From an uncultured Bacteroidia bacterium (GTDB lineage: Bacteria > Bacteroidota > Bacteroidia > Bacteroidales > Prolixibacteraceae), in contig CAINLJ010000005.1 in the NCBI GenBank assembly GCA_903850335.1, positions 62,001 to 126,000 on the forward strand: a DNA stretch of 64,000 nt, in the 5' to 3' direction. Below are positions 37,950-46,167 of the stretch, piece after piece. The notes below the pieces were generated by a model. It saw only the letters and a list, made by a program, of their open reading frames with translations, was not told where the DNA came from and made no database searches. Position 1 is the first letter of the stretch. Every line of letters starts with the position of its first letter. The position numbers and the translations under genes were made by a program.

Positions 37950-38585
37950 TTATTCTTTTACGTTAATATATCCAATAAACTTATCCTGACCGGTAAGACA
38001 AAATTCGCATTTATCCTTTAAATCGGATGAACTATACAAATTCCCGCAAGTCGAGCAAATATACCAATTGAATGGAACTCCCTTCTGGTTTCCTTTGGAG
38101 AGTGACAAAGAGGCAAGTTTAAAATATCGCAAATGCTTTTTTTCACAATTCCAAGCCCAGGTAAATGTCTTTGCAATTTCAGGAGCTTTCTCTTGCTCCG
38201 CGTTGCGAATATAACCCTGATAGACTTTTTGCATATCCAGAGTTTCACTTTTGACTGCTTCATTCAGATTCTCGATGCTCGTTTTTATTTCAAAAATACT
38301 ACCTGATAAAACTCCTGCCTCCTCACCAAATTTTTCAATTACCTTTCCATGGTTCACTGCATGAATTCGTTCAGATTTTGAGACCGCAATAAAAAGACGT
38401 GCAAGGGTATCCAGGCCTTGAAGTGTTGCGGCCTGAGCGTATTTTTCATACTTCTCGGTCATCGCTGATTCACTAATAAACGCAGCTTTTAAATTCTCTA
38501 ACGATTTTTTTGGTTTGGAGCTATTACAACCTGAAATAGCCCCTAAAATCAAAATAGAAATTAAAAAATGAATATTTCGCGTCAT
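37950..38585 (-). CDS. Lipoprotein rubrerythrin (ferritin-like diiron plus rubredoxin-like domain)
   Basis: 211 residues from the ATG at 38585, chosen because it opens with a lipoprotein signal (MTRNIHFLISILILGAISGC, Cys20). An upstream ATG at 38633 would disrupt this. A ferritin-like four-helix domain follows, with Glu pairs in AAFISESAMTEKYEKYA and AEQEKAPEIAK and the EKKH helix. The C-terminus has a rubredoxin-like zinc/iron ribbon with CSTCG and CEFC. Rubrerythrins reduce peroxide and are normally cytoplasmic; a lipobox implies action in the periplasm or at the envelope. It starts 57 bp after the TolC-like gene. Confidence 0.85.
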   Translation of the reverse strand: MTRNIHFLISILILGAISGCNSSKPKKSLENLKAAFISESAMTEKYEKYAQAATLQGLDTLARLFIAVSKSERIHAVNHGKVIEKFGEEAGVLSGSIFEIKTSIENLNEAVKSETLDMQKVYQGYIRNAEQEKAPEIAKTFTWAWNCEKKHLRYFKLASLSLSKGNQKGVPFNWYICSTCGNLYSSSDLKDKCEFCLTGQDKFIGYINVKE

Positions 38586-38642
38586 AAAAAATTTATTTAA
38601 AGCAATTATGGCAATCCAAATAACCGATACCATACCCTATAT

Positions 38643-40169
38643 TCATTTTTCCTTCGCTTTGGCAAGCATAGGATTTCCATATCTGATTTTTTGATCGGTT
38701 TCAAAATCATAAAGAGTAAGTATTCTTAAGTTATAGTATGCCAGCCAATAAGTTGAAAGAGAACCTATATAATCGCGTTTTGCAGATTCTCGTTCCGCTA
38801 GTGCTATATTTAGATCAGTGATGCTAATCTCACCGTTCTGAAATTTCTTAAGTGCAATCTTATAACCGTTTTCTGCAACCCTGTCAGCTTCCTTTGCAGT
38901 GATTAACTGTCCTTTTAGAAGGCTAAACTGTTCAACCTGAACTATAACACTCCTGTCAAAATCTTCTTTAGCTTTTTGCACATCAAACTGTGCCAGATCA
39001 CGCTGAGATTCAGCCATTTTAACAGCTGAGGCTGCTCTCCCCCAATCCAATATAGGGATACTAAGTGTCAACTGCAAAACTTGCGAACGATTGGGATCAT
39101 GATAAATCTTAGTTAAATAATCACCACTATTGGAAAGTCCGTAGCTGCCAGATAAGGTAGCAGCCAATCCATTTGCTCGTTTAGCTGCCGTGAGATCACG
39201 TTCTGAATTAATCAACCGACGTTCAAAATTCACAGCTTCAGGACGATTCTCCTTTGCCTCCTTAAGAGCCTTTTTTGAGTCAATATCAAATAATGTAATA
39301 TTGAGTGGCATTTGCAATTCAATCTCCTGATTCTGGTCTATCCCAACATACGATTTAAGTTCAAAATCAGAGTTTTTTAACTGCATTCCGGCAGAGTTTA
39401 AGGCTTTTTGAGCATTTAATACAGACAATTCAATCCTTGAAAAATCATTTTCAGAAATTTGCCCTAGTTTTTGTTTAGTCTTTGCAATTCTAAGGTTATC
39501 ATTACTATTTTTCAGAGCACTCTCGGCAAGCTTAAAATCGGTCTGAATTCGTAGGTAATTAAAAAAACGCAAGGTTGCGTTATAGGCAATGCCTTCGATT
39601 GACTGAACAAAATTCTTTTGTGACTCATTATAAATCATTGGTTCAGTCTTTTTAGACCATTTCATCCAGTTATATGCGAATATAGGTTGGTAAAAACCGA
39701 ATGAAATTGGATTCCCTGAAAAATTTGTTTGTTTTTTATAGTAATCCTGAACCCTGCTCGCAGAAGTTGAAGCGTAAATATAGGTTCCGGTAAGGGGTAT
39801 AGACTGATTTAGCGAGAGGTTAGCAGAGGCCATCAGGTTAGATACTTCTTTAAATTCGATACTTCCATCTGGCTGGGTAACCGGAACTGTAGATTGGTTA
39901 AAATTTGGTAACGTACCGGAAACTACCAAATTAGGAAGGAACGTTTTTTGAAAATTCCTCCATCTCCAAAAATAATTCACGTTTGTATTTTGCACATACT
40001 TTACAGCGGAAGACTGATCAATTGCAAGATCTACTACATTACGAAGTGTAAGATTATACTTAAATTTAGGAGTTTCCTGAGTTGAATTCGACTCCTGACT
40101 GAAAGCAGTACTCCAAAATAAAAATGAACTCAATACTAATTGAATTAAGATCCTTCTCTTCGATGGCAT
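38643..40169 (-). CDS. TolC-family outer membrane efflux protein
   Basis: 508 residues. Signal peptide 1-24 (TAFSQ). The duplicated helical-barrel pattern is clear: LTLRNVVDLAIDQSSAVKY early, then ALKNSNDNLRIAKTKQKLGQISENDFSRIELSVLNAQKAL, and in the second half PILDWGRAASAVKMAESQRDLAQ and GYKIALKKFQNGEISITDLNIAL. It forms the outer-membrane and periplasmic duct of an efflux or secretion system. It starts 5 bp after the HlyD-type gene and is clearly co-transcribed with it. No ABC or RND pump gene is adjacent. Confidence 0.94.
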   Translation of the reverse strand: MPSKRRILIQLVLSSFLFWSTAFSQESNSTQETPKFKYNLTLRNVVDLAIDQSSAVKYVQNTNVNYFWRWRNFQKTFLPNLVVSGTLPNFNQSTVPVTQPDGSIEFKEVSNLMASANLSLNQSIPLTGTYIYASTSASRVQDYYKKQTNFSGNPISFGFYQPIFAYNWMKWSKKTEPMIYNESQKNFVQSIEGIAYNATLRFFNYLRIQTDFKLAESALKNSNDNLRIAKTKQKLGQISENDFSRIELSVLNAQKALNSAGMQLKNSDFELKSYVGIDQNQEIELQMPLNITLFDIDSKKALKEAKENRPEAVNFERRLINSERDLTAAKRANGLAATLSGSYGLSNSGDYLTKIYHDPNRSQVLQLTLSIPILDWGRAASAVKMAESQRDLAQFDVQKAKEDFDRSVIVQVEQFSLLKGQLITAKEADRVAENGYKIALKKFQNGEISITDLNIALAERESAKRDYIGSLSTYWLAYYNLRILTLYDFETDQKIRYGNPMLAKAKEK

Positions 40170-40174
40170 TTTTC

Positions 40175-41398
40175 CTAGTAATTAATTAAGACATTATTCG
40201 CATTCCTGAAAGCGGATAATCCCTTTTTCGGAATGATTATAGTATCTCCCTCGGCAAGACCGGATAAAACCTGAATATGATCGGCATTTTTCAGACCGGT
40301 AGTTATCTCGTGCCGGATTGCCTCACCCTTCTTTAGAACATAGACAATGGCTGGAGACTCTTTCTCAAAAATATTAAGATTATTAAATATTAATGTTGAG
40401 TCAGACTCCATCTTCACAATCCAAAGGGATATTTTCTGATTTGGGATGAGTTTAGGATGATTCTTCTGTTCAAGATGCACATTAAACAGAATTTTATTAT
40501 TCTCAATAACAGGTGTAACATTTCCAATCTGACCAGGCAAACGCTCAGAATCAATAATTGCATATACTTTTCTACCCGTCTTTATAAATTCTGCCACTTT
40601 ATCCTCAACTGATCCTGATATTTTAAAGGTAGATAAATCTGACATTCGTATCAGGACATTATCGGCATTAACTTTCTCTCCAACCTTAGTCGAAATAGAA
40701 AGAATGATTCCATCAGAAGGAGCGACTACACGCATCTCGTTGAGCGTATTCAATTTGTCCGCTAACTCCTTCTCCTGTATTCGTATTCCCAGATTTAATC
40801 CCTGTTCTTCAGCATTCAATTGTTTAAGACGTATTGAATTTTTTTGTTTTAACATTGCCAGATCCTTCTCTGCTAAGGCTATCTCCTCTTTAGTCTTCTC
40901 AATTTTTGAAGGAGAAATACCGCCAACATCAAGTAGTTGGATTTCATCAGCGAGTCTGGTTTTAAGGGAACTAATATTCAGCTTCTTTACTTCTTCGCTA
41001 TAATTCAGATCTACATTTGTACTAGATTCACTCAGTTTATTCTTTTCCAAACTATTTCGCTTCAAATCAAGCTGATCCTTTATTTTATCGATCTCCTCCC
41101 GAATCGCTTCATCATCCATCATGAGTATCGCATCTCCCTTCCGGACATGACTTCCGGGTTCCTTAAAAATCTTCTTTAAGATACTCGTATATGGGCAACG
41201 TACCAAAACTTCATTTTCAGACTCAACTGTCCCGGTGGCTACAATAGGTTCATAGACATTCCCTTTTTCCACCCGGATCAGAATACAGTCCGTTACTTTT
41301 AATGTCTTAGGCATTAATTTACATGAAAAGTAAAATAGCATGATCATTACAATACTACCAAACGCAATCAGAGTGTTTAATTTTCTACTGAATATCAT
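40175..41398 (-). CDS. HlyD/MacA-type periplasmic adaptor protein
   Basis: 407 residues with one N-terminal membrane anchor. Lipoyl half-motifs flank a coiled coil: GTVESENEVLVRCPYTSILKKI and GSHVRKGDAILMMDD near 57-93, a long Lys/Glu-rich helix hairpin about 95-215, then RVVAPSDGIILSISTKVGEKV near 222-242. A beta-barrel and membrane-proximal domain follow (GLAEGDTIIIP). It links an inner-membrane transporter to the TolC-like protein encoded 5 bp downstream. The pump itself is not in the window. Confidence 0.92.
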   Translation of the reverse strand: MIFSRKLNTLIAFGSIVMIMLFYFSCKLMPKTLKVTDCILIRVEKGNVYEPIVATGTVESENEVLVRCPYTSILKKIFKEPGSHVRKGDAILMMDDEAIREEIDKIKDQLDLKRNSLEKNKLSESSTNVDLNYSEEVKKLNISSLKTRLADEIQLLDVGGISPSKIEKTKEEIALAEKDLAMLKQKNSIRLKQLNAEEQGLNLGIRIQEKELADKLNTLNEMRVVAPSDGIILSISTKVGEKVNADNVLIRMSDLSTFKISGSVEDKVAEFIKTGRKVYAIIDSERLPGQIGNVTPVIENNKILFNVHLEQKNHPKLIPNQKISLWIVKMESDSTLIFNNLNIFEKESPAIVYVLKKGEAIRHEITTGLKNADHIQVLSGLAEGDTIIIPKKGLSAFRNANNVLINY

Positions 41399-41601
41399 CG
41401 TTCTAAAATATTTATAAAATTTGCCTTAAATAAATTAATTAAATCGTAGTTACCGATCCAAATAATTAAATGCCACAGGGGTTAAAGTTACAATATTTTA
41501 TGCAAATCCCGCCTCTATATAACCAGGAAAAAAGTAAACCATAACCTTAAATTAAAGTAATTCAGTAATATATAAACATGGAGTATTACCTTGTTGAATA
41601 G

Positions 41602-42363
41602 TTAAATGAAAACCAGGAAGGCAGATATAACCGTAATAACAATTACAAGCCATTTATAGGTTGCTTCCGGGATGCGCTGTACAGCAAATATACCCAGCCA
41701 GGCCCCTAATGCAATTGCAGGAAAAACAATTAAATCAATTTTCAAAGTATTAAGGCTGATATTATTCCATACAAGTGCCTGAAGTGGAAATTTCGAGAGA
41801 TTGACAATGAAAAAAAACCAGGCTGTAGTTCCAATGTAACTGTTTTTTTCCAAGTGCATTGCTAAAAGGTAAATCGCAAAAATCGGCCCGGCCACATTGC
41901 CTATCATTGTAGCAAATCCACCTGTAATTCCAAGCAACGCAGCAAACCACCATTGATCAGGAGTAAATTCATTTTTCATGTAACCATAATCTTTCCAGAT
42001 CATCAAAGCGATACTAACAAAGACGATTATGCCAATCATACGCTTAAATTGTTGATCGTTGACCTGGTTTCCTATCCAAAGGGCCAAAAGCAGACCAGCT
42101 AATGCCCATGGAAGAGCTCTGACAAGATGTTTCCAGTTTGCATGCCGATGATAATAGGCAACTGCAAAAATGTCAGCAAAAATCAAGATTGGTAATAGAA
42201 TGCCAGTTGATTGTTTACCCCCAAAAATTATTGCAAGTGTGGGTACAACAATCATCGAAACACCCGGAACACCCGTTTTAGACATACCAATTAGCATAGC
42301 ACAAATAGCAATGAGCGTCCAATCAGTAACAGAAAGCATAAAAGTTGAAGATAGTCCTGCCAT
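41602..42363 (-). CDS. TauE/SafE-family (TSUP) permease
   Basis: 253 residues from the ATG at 42363; upstream in-frame ATG at 42396 and downstream ATG at 42339 are alternatives. About eight membrane segments in two halves, with the repeated family motif GMSKTGVPGVSMIVVPTLAIIFG (first half) and GITGGFATMIGNVAGPIFAIYLL (second half). Members export or import sulfite, sulfoacetate or related small anions. Divergent from efp; 203 bp separate it from the adaptor gene and show nothing but AT-rich sequence. Confidence 0.92.
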   Translation of the reverse strand: MAGLSSTFMLSVTDWTLIAICAMLIGMSKTGVPGVSMIVVPTLAIIFGGKQSTGILLPILIFADIFAVAYYHRHANWKHLVRALPWALAGLLLALWIGNQVNDQQFKRMIGIIVFVSIALMIWKDYGYMKNEFTPDQWWFAALLGITGGFATMIGNVAGPIFAIYLLAMHLEKNSYIGTTAWFFFIVNLSKFPLQALVWNNISLNTLKIDLIVFPAIALGAWLGIFAVQRIPEATYKWLVIVITVISAFLVFI

Positions 42364-42437
42364 ATCCGAAATAAATAGATGCCAAAAATAGAACAAAATA
42401 GGTCAAAAGATTTTTAAAAAATTCTCAACGTTTTATC

Positions 42438-42445
42438 TAAATTTG
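42438..42445 (+). promoter_or_regulatory. Probable -7 box of efp
   Basis: TAAATTTG matches TAnnTTTG, 60 bp upstream of the efp ATG. Confidence 0.5.
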
Positions 42446-42504
42446 CAAAAAATTTCTCTAAGAGGTTTTAAATTAGTTTATAAATAATACAAATACAAAA
42501 GCCA

Positions 42505-43074
42505 ATGGCAACAACAGCAGAAATTCGTAACGGGCTGTGTATTGAATTTAACGATCAGTTATTTCAGATTGTAACCTTTCAACATGTCAAGCCCGGTAAA
42601 GGGCCAGCATTCGTCCGGACAAAACTCAAGAATCTTAAAACAGGCAAGGTTATCGATAATACCTTTTCAGTAGGCACAAAGATTAACACGGTACGTATTG
42701 AACGCAGACCTTATCAGTTCCTCTATAAAGATGAATTAGGTTTTAACTTTATGAATTCTGAATCTTTCGAACAGGTTTCAATTGGAACGGAACTTGTTGA
42801 TAATTCGGATCTTATGAAAGAAGGCATGACGCTTGAGATAATGTACCACGCAGATACTGAAACACCTTTAACTGTAGAGTTTCCACCATTCATAGAATTG
42901 GAGATAACCTATACTGAATCAGGTGATCGTGGGAACACTGCATCCTCAACTGCCCTTAAACAGGCAATAGTCGAGACCGGTGCCACTATTATGGTACCAC
43001 TTTTTATTAATCAAGGTGATATAATTCGGATTGATACCCGTGATAAGTCTTATTACGAACGAGTTAAAAAGTAG
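42505..43074 (+). CDS. efp: Elongation factor P
   Basis: 189 residues. It binds ribosomes stalled at polyproline and promotes peptide bond formation. Three beta-barrel domains are recognisable: TTAEIRNGLCIEFNDQLFQIV, the loop VKPGKGPAF with Lys32 at the tip (the residue modified in some bacteria), and the C-terminal GDIIRIDTRDKSYYERVK. No modification enzyme gene is adjacent. A strong bidirectional hairpin follows. Confidence 0.98.
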   Translation: MATTAEIRNGLCIEFNDQLFQIVTFQHVKPGKGPAFVRTKLKNLKTGKVIDNTFSVGTKINTVRIERRPYQFLYKDELGFNFMNSESFEQVSIGTELVDNSDLMKEGMTLEIMYHADTETPLTVEFPPFIELEITYTESGDRGNTASSTALKQAIVETGATIMVPLFINQGDIIRIDTRDKSYYERVKK

Positions 43075-43088
43075 TTTGCATACCTGAT

Positions 43089-43125
43089 TAATGAGAAAGG
43101 CCGGTAATTCCGGCCTTTCTCATTA
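43089..43125. terminator. Bidirectional terminator between efp and queA
   Basis: A 16-bp perfect stem whose core is ATGAGAAAGGCCGG / CCGGCCTTTCTCAT with a 5-nt loop (TAATT), followed by a T-rich run on the plus strand. It separates the convergent stop codons at 43074 and 43142. Confidence 0.9.
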
Positions 43126-43141
43126 TTTATAGAATATATAT

Positions 43142-44194
43142 CTAGTCAACAATAAGCATTGCATCACCATAAGTACCAAATCTGTACTTTTCCTTTATAG
43201 CTACTTTATAAGCGTTCATAAGTTTATCGTAACCCGCAAATGCGGCAACCATCATAAGAAGAGTCGAAAGTGGAAGATGAAAATTTGATATCATACTATC
43301 GGCAACTGTAAAATCGTAAGGAGGGAAAATAAACTTATTTGTCCAGCCCTCATAAGGTTTTAACATTCCATTAGTCGACACTGAACTTTCTAGTGTCCGC
43401 ATAACAGTCGTGCCAACAGCACAAATGTGTTGTTTATTAAGTTTGGCATTATTAACAGTTTCAACTGCCTCATCACTTATCCATATCTGCTCAGAATCCA
43501 TTTTGTGTTTAGTGAGGTCTTCAACATCAACACTTCTAAAATTTCCCAATCCTACATGAAGGGTAATATCTGCGAAATTAACACCTTTAATTTCGAGGCG
43601 TTTAAGAAGTTCGCGGCTAAAATGCAAACCCGCAGTAGGTGCTGCCACGGCCCCTTCATGCTTTGCATAAACGGTTTGATACCTTAACGCATCCTCCTCT
43701 TCTACAGGGCGATTAATAAATTTTGGTAAAGGTGTTTCGCCAAGATTATAAAGTGTATCCTTAAATTCTTCATAAGTACCATCGAACAAAAAACGTAACG
43801 TACGCCCACGTGATGTAGTGTTATCAATGACTTCAGCAACAAGCAGGTCGTCTTCTCCGAAATAAAGTTTATTGCCAATCCTAATCTTTCGGGCCGGATC
43901 TACCAAAACATCCCAAAGGCGTTGCTCACGGTTCAATTCCCTAAGTAAAAAAACTTCAATCTGAGCACCCGTTTTTTCTTTATTACCGTAAAGTCGGGCT
44001 GGAAAAACTTTGGTGTTATTAAACACCATAATATCTTTATTATCAAAGTAATCCACTACATCTTTAAATATTTTGTGTTCGATTTCGCCGGTATTCCGGT
44101 GTAAAACCATCAAACGGGATTCGTCCCGGTTCTGAGTAGGATGTAAAGCGATGAGTTCATCCGGCAAGTGATACTTAAATTTTGAAAGCTTCAT
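43142..44194 (-). CDS. queA: S-adenosylmethionine:tRNA ribosyltransferase-isomerase
   Basis: 350 residues. It transfers the ribosyl group of SAM to preQ1 in tRNA, making epoxyqueuosine. Start [20 protein letters not shown], the motifs [36 protein letters not shown], and the C-terminal [18 protein letters not shown] with [11 protein letters not shown] are diagnostic. It follows truB after 67 bp, an arrangement common in Bacteroidota. Confidence 0.98.
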   Translation of the reverse strand: MKLSKFKYHLPDELIALHPTQNRDESRLMVLHRNTGEIEHKIFKDVVDYFDNKDIMVFNNTKVFPARLYGNKEKTGAQIEVFLLRELNREQRLWDVLVDPARKIRIGNKLYFGEDDLLVAEVIDNTTSRGRTLRFLFDGTYEEFKDTLYNLGETPLPKFINRPVEEEDALRYQTVYAKHEGAVAAPTAGLHFSRELLKRLEIKGVNFADITLHVGLGNFRSVDVEDLTKHKMDSEQIWISDEAVETVNNAKLNKQHICAVGTTVMRTLESSVSTNGMLKPYEGWTNKFIFPPYDFTVADSMISNFHLPLSTLLMMVAAFAGYDKLMNAYKVAIKEKYRFGTYGDAMLIVD

Positions 44195-44233
44195 AAACTA
44201 TGACAATTATGCGGAAATTAATATATATCGTTA

Positions 44234-44249
44234 ACATACAGTTGTATGT
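44234..44249. repeat. Palindrome between truB and queA
   Basis: ACATACAGTTGTATGT has 7-bp perfect arms around a 2-nt centre, 13 bases after the truB stop codon. It could be an operator for queA or part of a weak RNA hairpin. Nothing else in the window resembles it. Confidence 0.35.
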
Positions 44250-44261
44250 CATGGTAACACA

Positions 44262-44963
44262 CTATGATTTTAAAAAGTCTTCTACGACTAAGGCATGCGA
44301 TAAATCAAAATTCCCAACGCGTGTACGTCGCAAGCCTGTCAGATAAGCCCCACTACCAAGAGCAATTCCAATGTCGCGTGCTAAGGCCCTGATATAAGTC
44401 CCTTTACCACAAACGATTCTGAGCTTTACTTCAGGAAGGTTAAAGCTAAGCAATTCTATTTCTTTAATCTCCAAAATTTTAGATTTTATCTCTACTGCAA
44501 CTCCTTTCCTGGCGTATTCGTAGGCACGCTTTCCATTGATTTTTACTGCTGAGAACTCAGGAGGAATCTGATTGATCGTTCCAATAAATCCTTGTAATAC
44601 GTTAACTAACAATTCCTTCGAAATATGGTCAGTTTTATACTGCCCATCCTCATCACTCTCCAAATCAAATGAAGGCGTTGTAGCACCTATTTTCACAGTA
44701 GCCACATACTCCTTTTCGTCAGACTGGAGTGACTCTATTTTCGAAGTTGCTTTGCCAGTACAAAGAATTAAAATTCCTGTCGCTTTAGGATCAAGAGTTC
44801 CGGCATGACCAACTTTTAATTTCTTAATATTTAATCTCTTGCAAATAATGTACCTAACTTTATGAACAAGATCAAAAGAAGTCCAGTCTAAAGGTTTATC
44901 AAAAACCAATACCTCTCCTTTCTGAAAATCAAATGGTAAAATTTCAGATTCCATCATGAACAA
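44262..44963 (-). CDS. truB: tRNA pseudouridine(55) synthase
   Basis: 233 residues; three ATG codons lie in the first four positions, so the exact start is uncertain by 9 bases. It makes pseudouridine 55 in tRNA. The catalytic Asp58 is in KVGHAGTLDPKATG, with LVFDKPLDWTSFDLVHKVR before it and GKGTYIRALARDIG after it. It follows the DUF3098 gene by 7 bp. No C-terminal PUA domain, as in other Bacteroidota. Confidence 0.97.
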   Translation of the reverse strand: MFMMESEILPFDFQKGEVLVFDKPLDWTSFDLVHKVRYIICKRLNIKKLKVGHAGTLDPKATGILILCTGKATSKIESLQSDEKEYVATVKIGATTPSFDLESDEDGQYKTDHISKELLVNVLQGFIGTINQIPPEFSAVKINGKRAYEYARKGVAVEIKSKILEIKEIELLSFNLPEVKLRIVCGKGTYIRALARDIGIALGSGAYLTGLRRTRVGNFDLSHALVVEDFLKS

Positions 44964-44970
44964 TCCAGAC

Positions 44971-45225
44971 TTATTTTTGTGATCCGGGTTTTTTCATAAT
45001 AGCATAGATCTCAAAAATAAATCCAAACATAACAACTATCGGAGCCAAAGTAATTCTCTGAAAACTAAAAATTTCCTTGTTAAACACGTTAGGATCAACA
45101 GACCCTCCTCCAATCATTAAGACGAATCCGGCGATAATTATTAGAAACCCTATTAGTAAAAGTTTGAGATTCTCTTTCCCGAGGGCAAATCTCTGCTCCT
45201 CCTTATTCTCGGTATTTGTGGCCAT
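44971..45225 (-). CDS. DUF3098 small membrane protein
   Basis: 84 residues from the ATG at 45225 (MATNTENKEEQ...). A start 13 codons upstream would overlap ftsX. Two membrane segments (LKLLLIGFLIIIAGFVLMIGGG and ITLAPIVVMFGFIFEIYAIM) frame the linker SVDPNVFNKEIFSFQR. DUF3098 proteins sit next to ftsX in Bacteroidota and are of unknown function; a role near the division or cell-wall machinery is suggested only by position. Confidence 0.88.
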   Translation of the reverse strand: MATNTENKEEQRFALGKENLKLLLIGFLIIIAGFVLMIGGGSVDPNVFNKEIFSFQRITLAPIVVMFGFIFEIYAIMKKPGSQK

Positions 45226-45260
45226 TAAAAAAGATATTATTTCTAACCTACGAAGATAGT

Positions 45261-46139
45261 TCAATAAAAGAGCTGATCAAACCTCATTCGCAAAAATTTA
45301 TTTACAGCTAAATAGGTAGATATCAATGTTATAAAAATCCCCATCAAAAAAATACCCCCACCCAGCAGTGCAAGAGCAGTCGGATTTTGGAAATCAATGA
45401 ATGATTTTAACTCCTTTTGATAGGTAAAAAAAAGCAGCAGAAACATGGAACATGCTATTAATCCTCCATATATTCCATGTAATACACCCTTTGCCACGAA
45501 AGGACGTCTGATAAATGGCCGGGTAGCCCCTACCAGTTGCATTGTATTAATTAAAAATCTTTTAGAATAAATTGACAACCTGATCGTATTATTTATTAAC
45601 GCGGCAAAAAGGATAAACATCAATACAGACATAGCCAATAAAATGATACTAATTTTTTTAACATTAGTATTCAATTGCTTAACAAGATTGCGTTGATAAT
45701 AAACCTCTTGTATCTCCGGATGAGTCATGAATTTTCGCTCTAACATAGACAAACTGTCAGGATTAGCATATTGTGCATAAACTGTCACATCAATGGAGGA
45801 TAACAGCGGGTTGAAACCCAGAAAATCAACAAAATCCTCTCCAAGTTCATTTTTAAGTTCTGTTGCTGCGCGATCCTTACCAACATATTTTGTGGATCTA
45901 ATGTAGTTTGTTGCTTCAAGAGTTTTCTGTAGCTTTATCAAATCAACTTCTTTTACACCATCTCTTAAAATTAAAGTTACTCCAATATTTTCTTTCATAT
46001 AATCTGAAAGCCTTTGTGCATTGATAAGTAACAATCCCAGCAAACCAAACAAAAACAAAATCATTGAAATGCTAAGTGTTGTTGAAATATAAGAACTAAA
46101 AAGGCTGCTTTTCAGTTTTTTGGGTTTGCTCTTTGCCAT
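45261..46139 (-). CDS. ftsX: Cell division protein FtsX
   Basis: 292 residues. An N-terminal membrane segment (ISTTLSISMILFLFGLLGLLL) is followed by a periplasmic domain (about 50-165) and three C-terminal membrane segments with the permease motif RLSIYSKRFLINTMQLVGATRPFIRRPF. With FtsE it controls peptidoglycan hydrolases at the septum. ftsE is not adjacent, which is normal in this phylum. It lies 28 bp downstream of the YfhO-like gene and 35 bp before DUF3098. Confidence 0.94.
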   Translation of the reverse strand: MAKSKPKKLKSSLFSSYISTTLSISMILFLFGLLGLLLINAQRLSDYMKENIGVTLILRDGVKEVDLIKLQKTLEATNYIRSTKYVGKDRAATELKNELGEDFVDFLGFNPLLSSIDVTVYAQYANPDSLSMLERKFMTHPEIQEVYYQRNLVKQLNTNVKKISIILLAMSVLMFILFAALINNTIRLSIYSKRFLINTMQLVGATRPFIRRPFVAKGVLHGIYGGLIACSMFLLLFFTYQKELKSFIDFQNPTALALLGGGIFLMGIFITLISTYLAVNKFLRMRFDQLFY

Positions 46140-46167
46140 GAGAAAATAATTGTTATTCTTAACCTGC

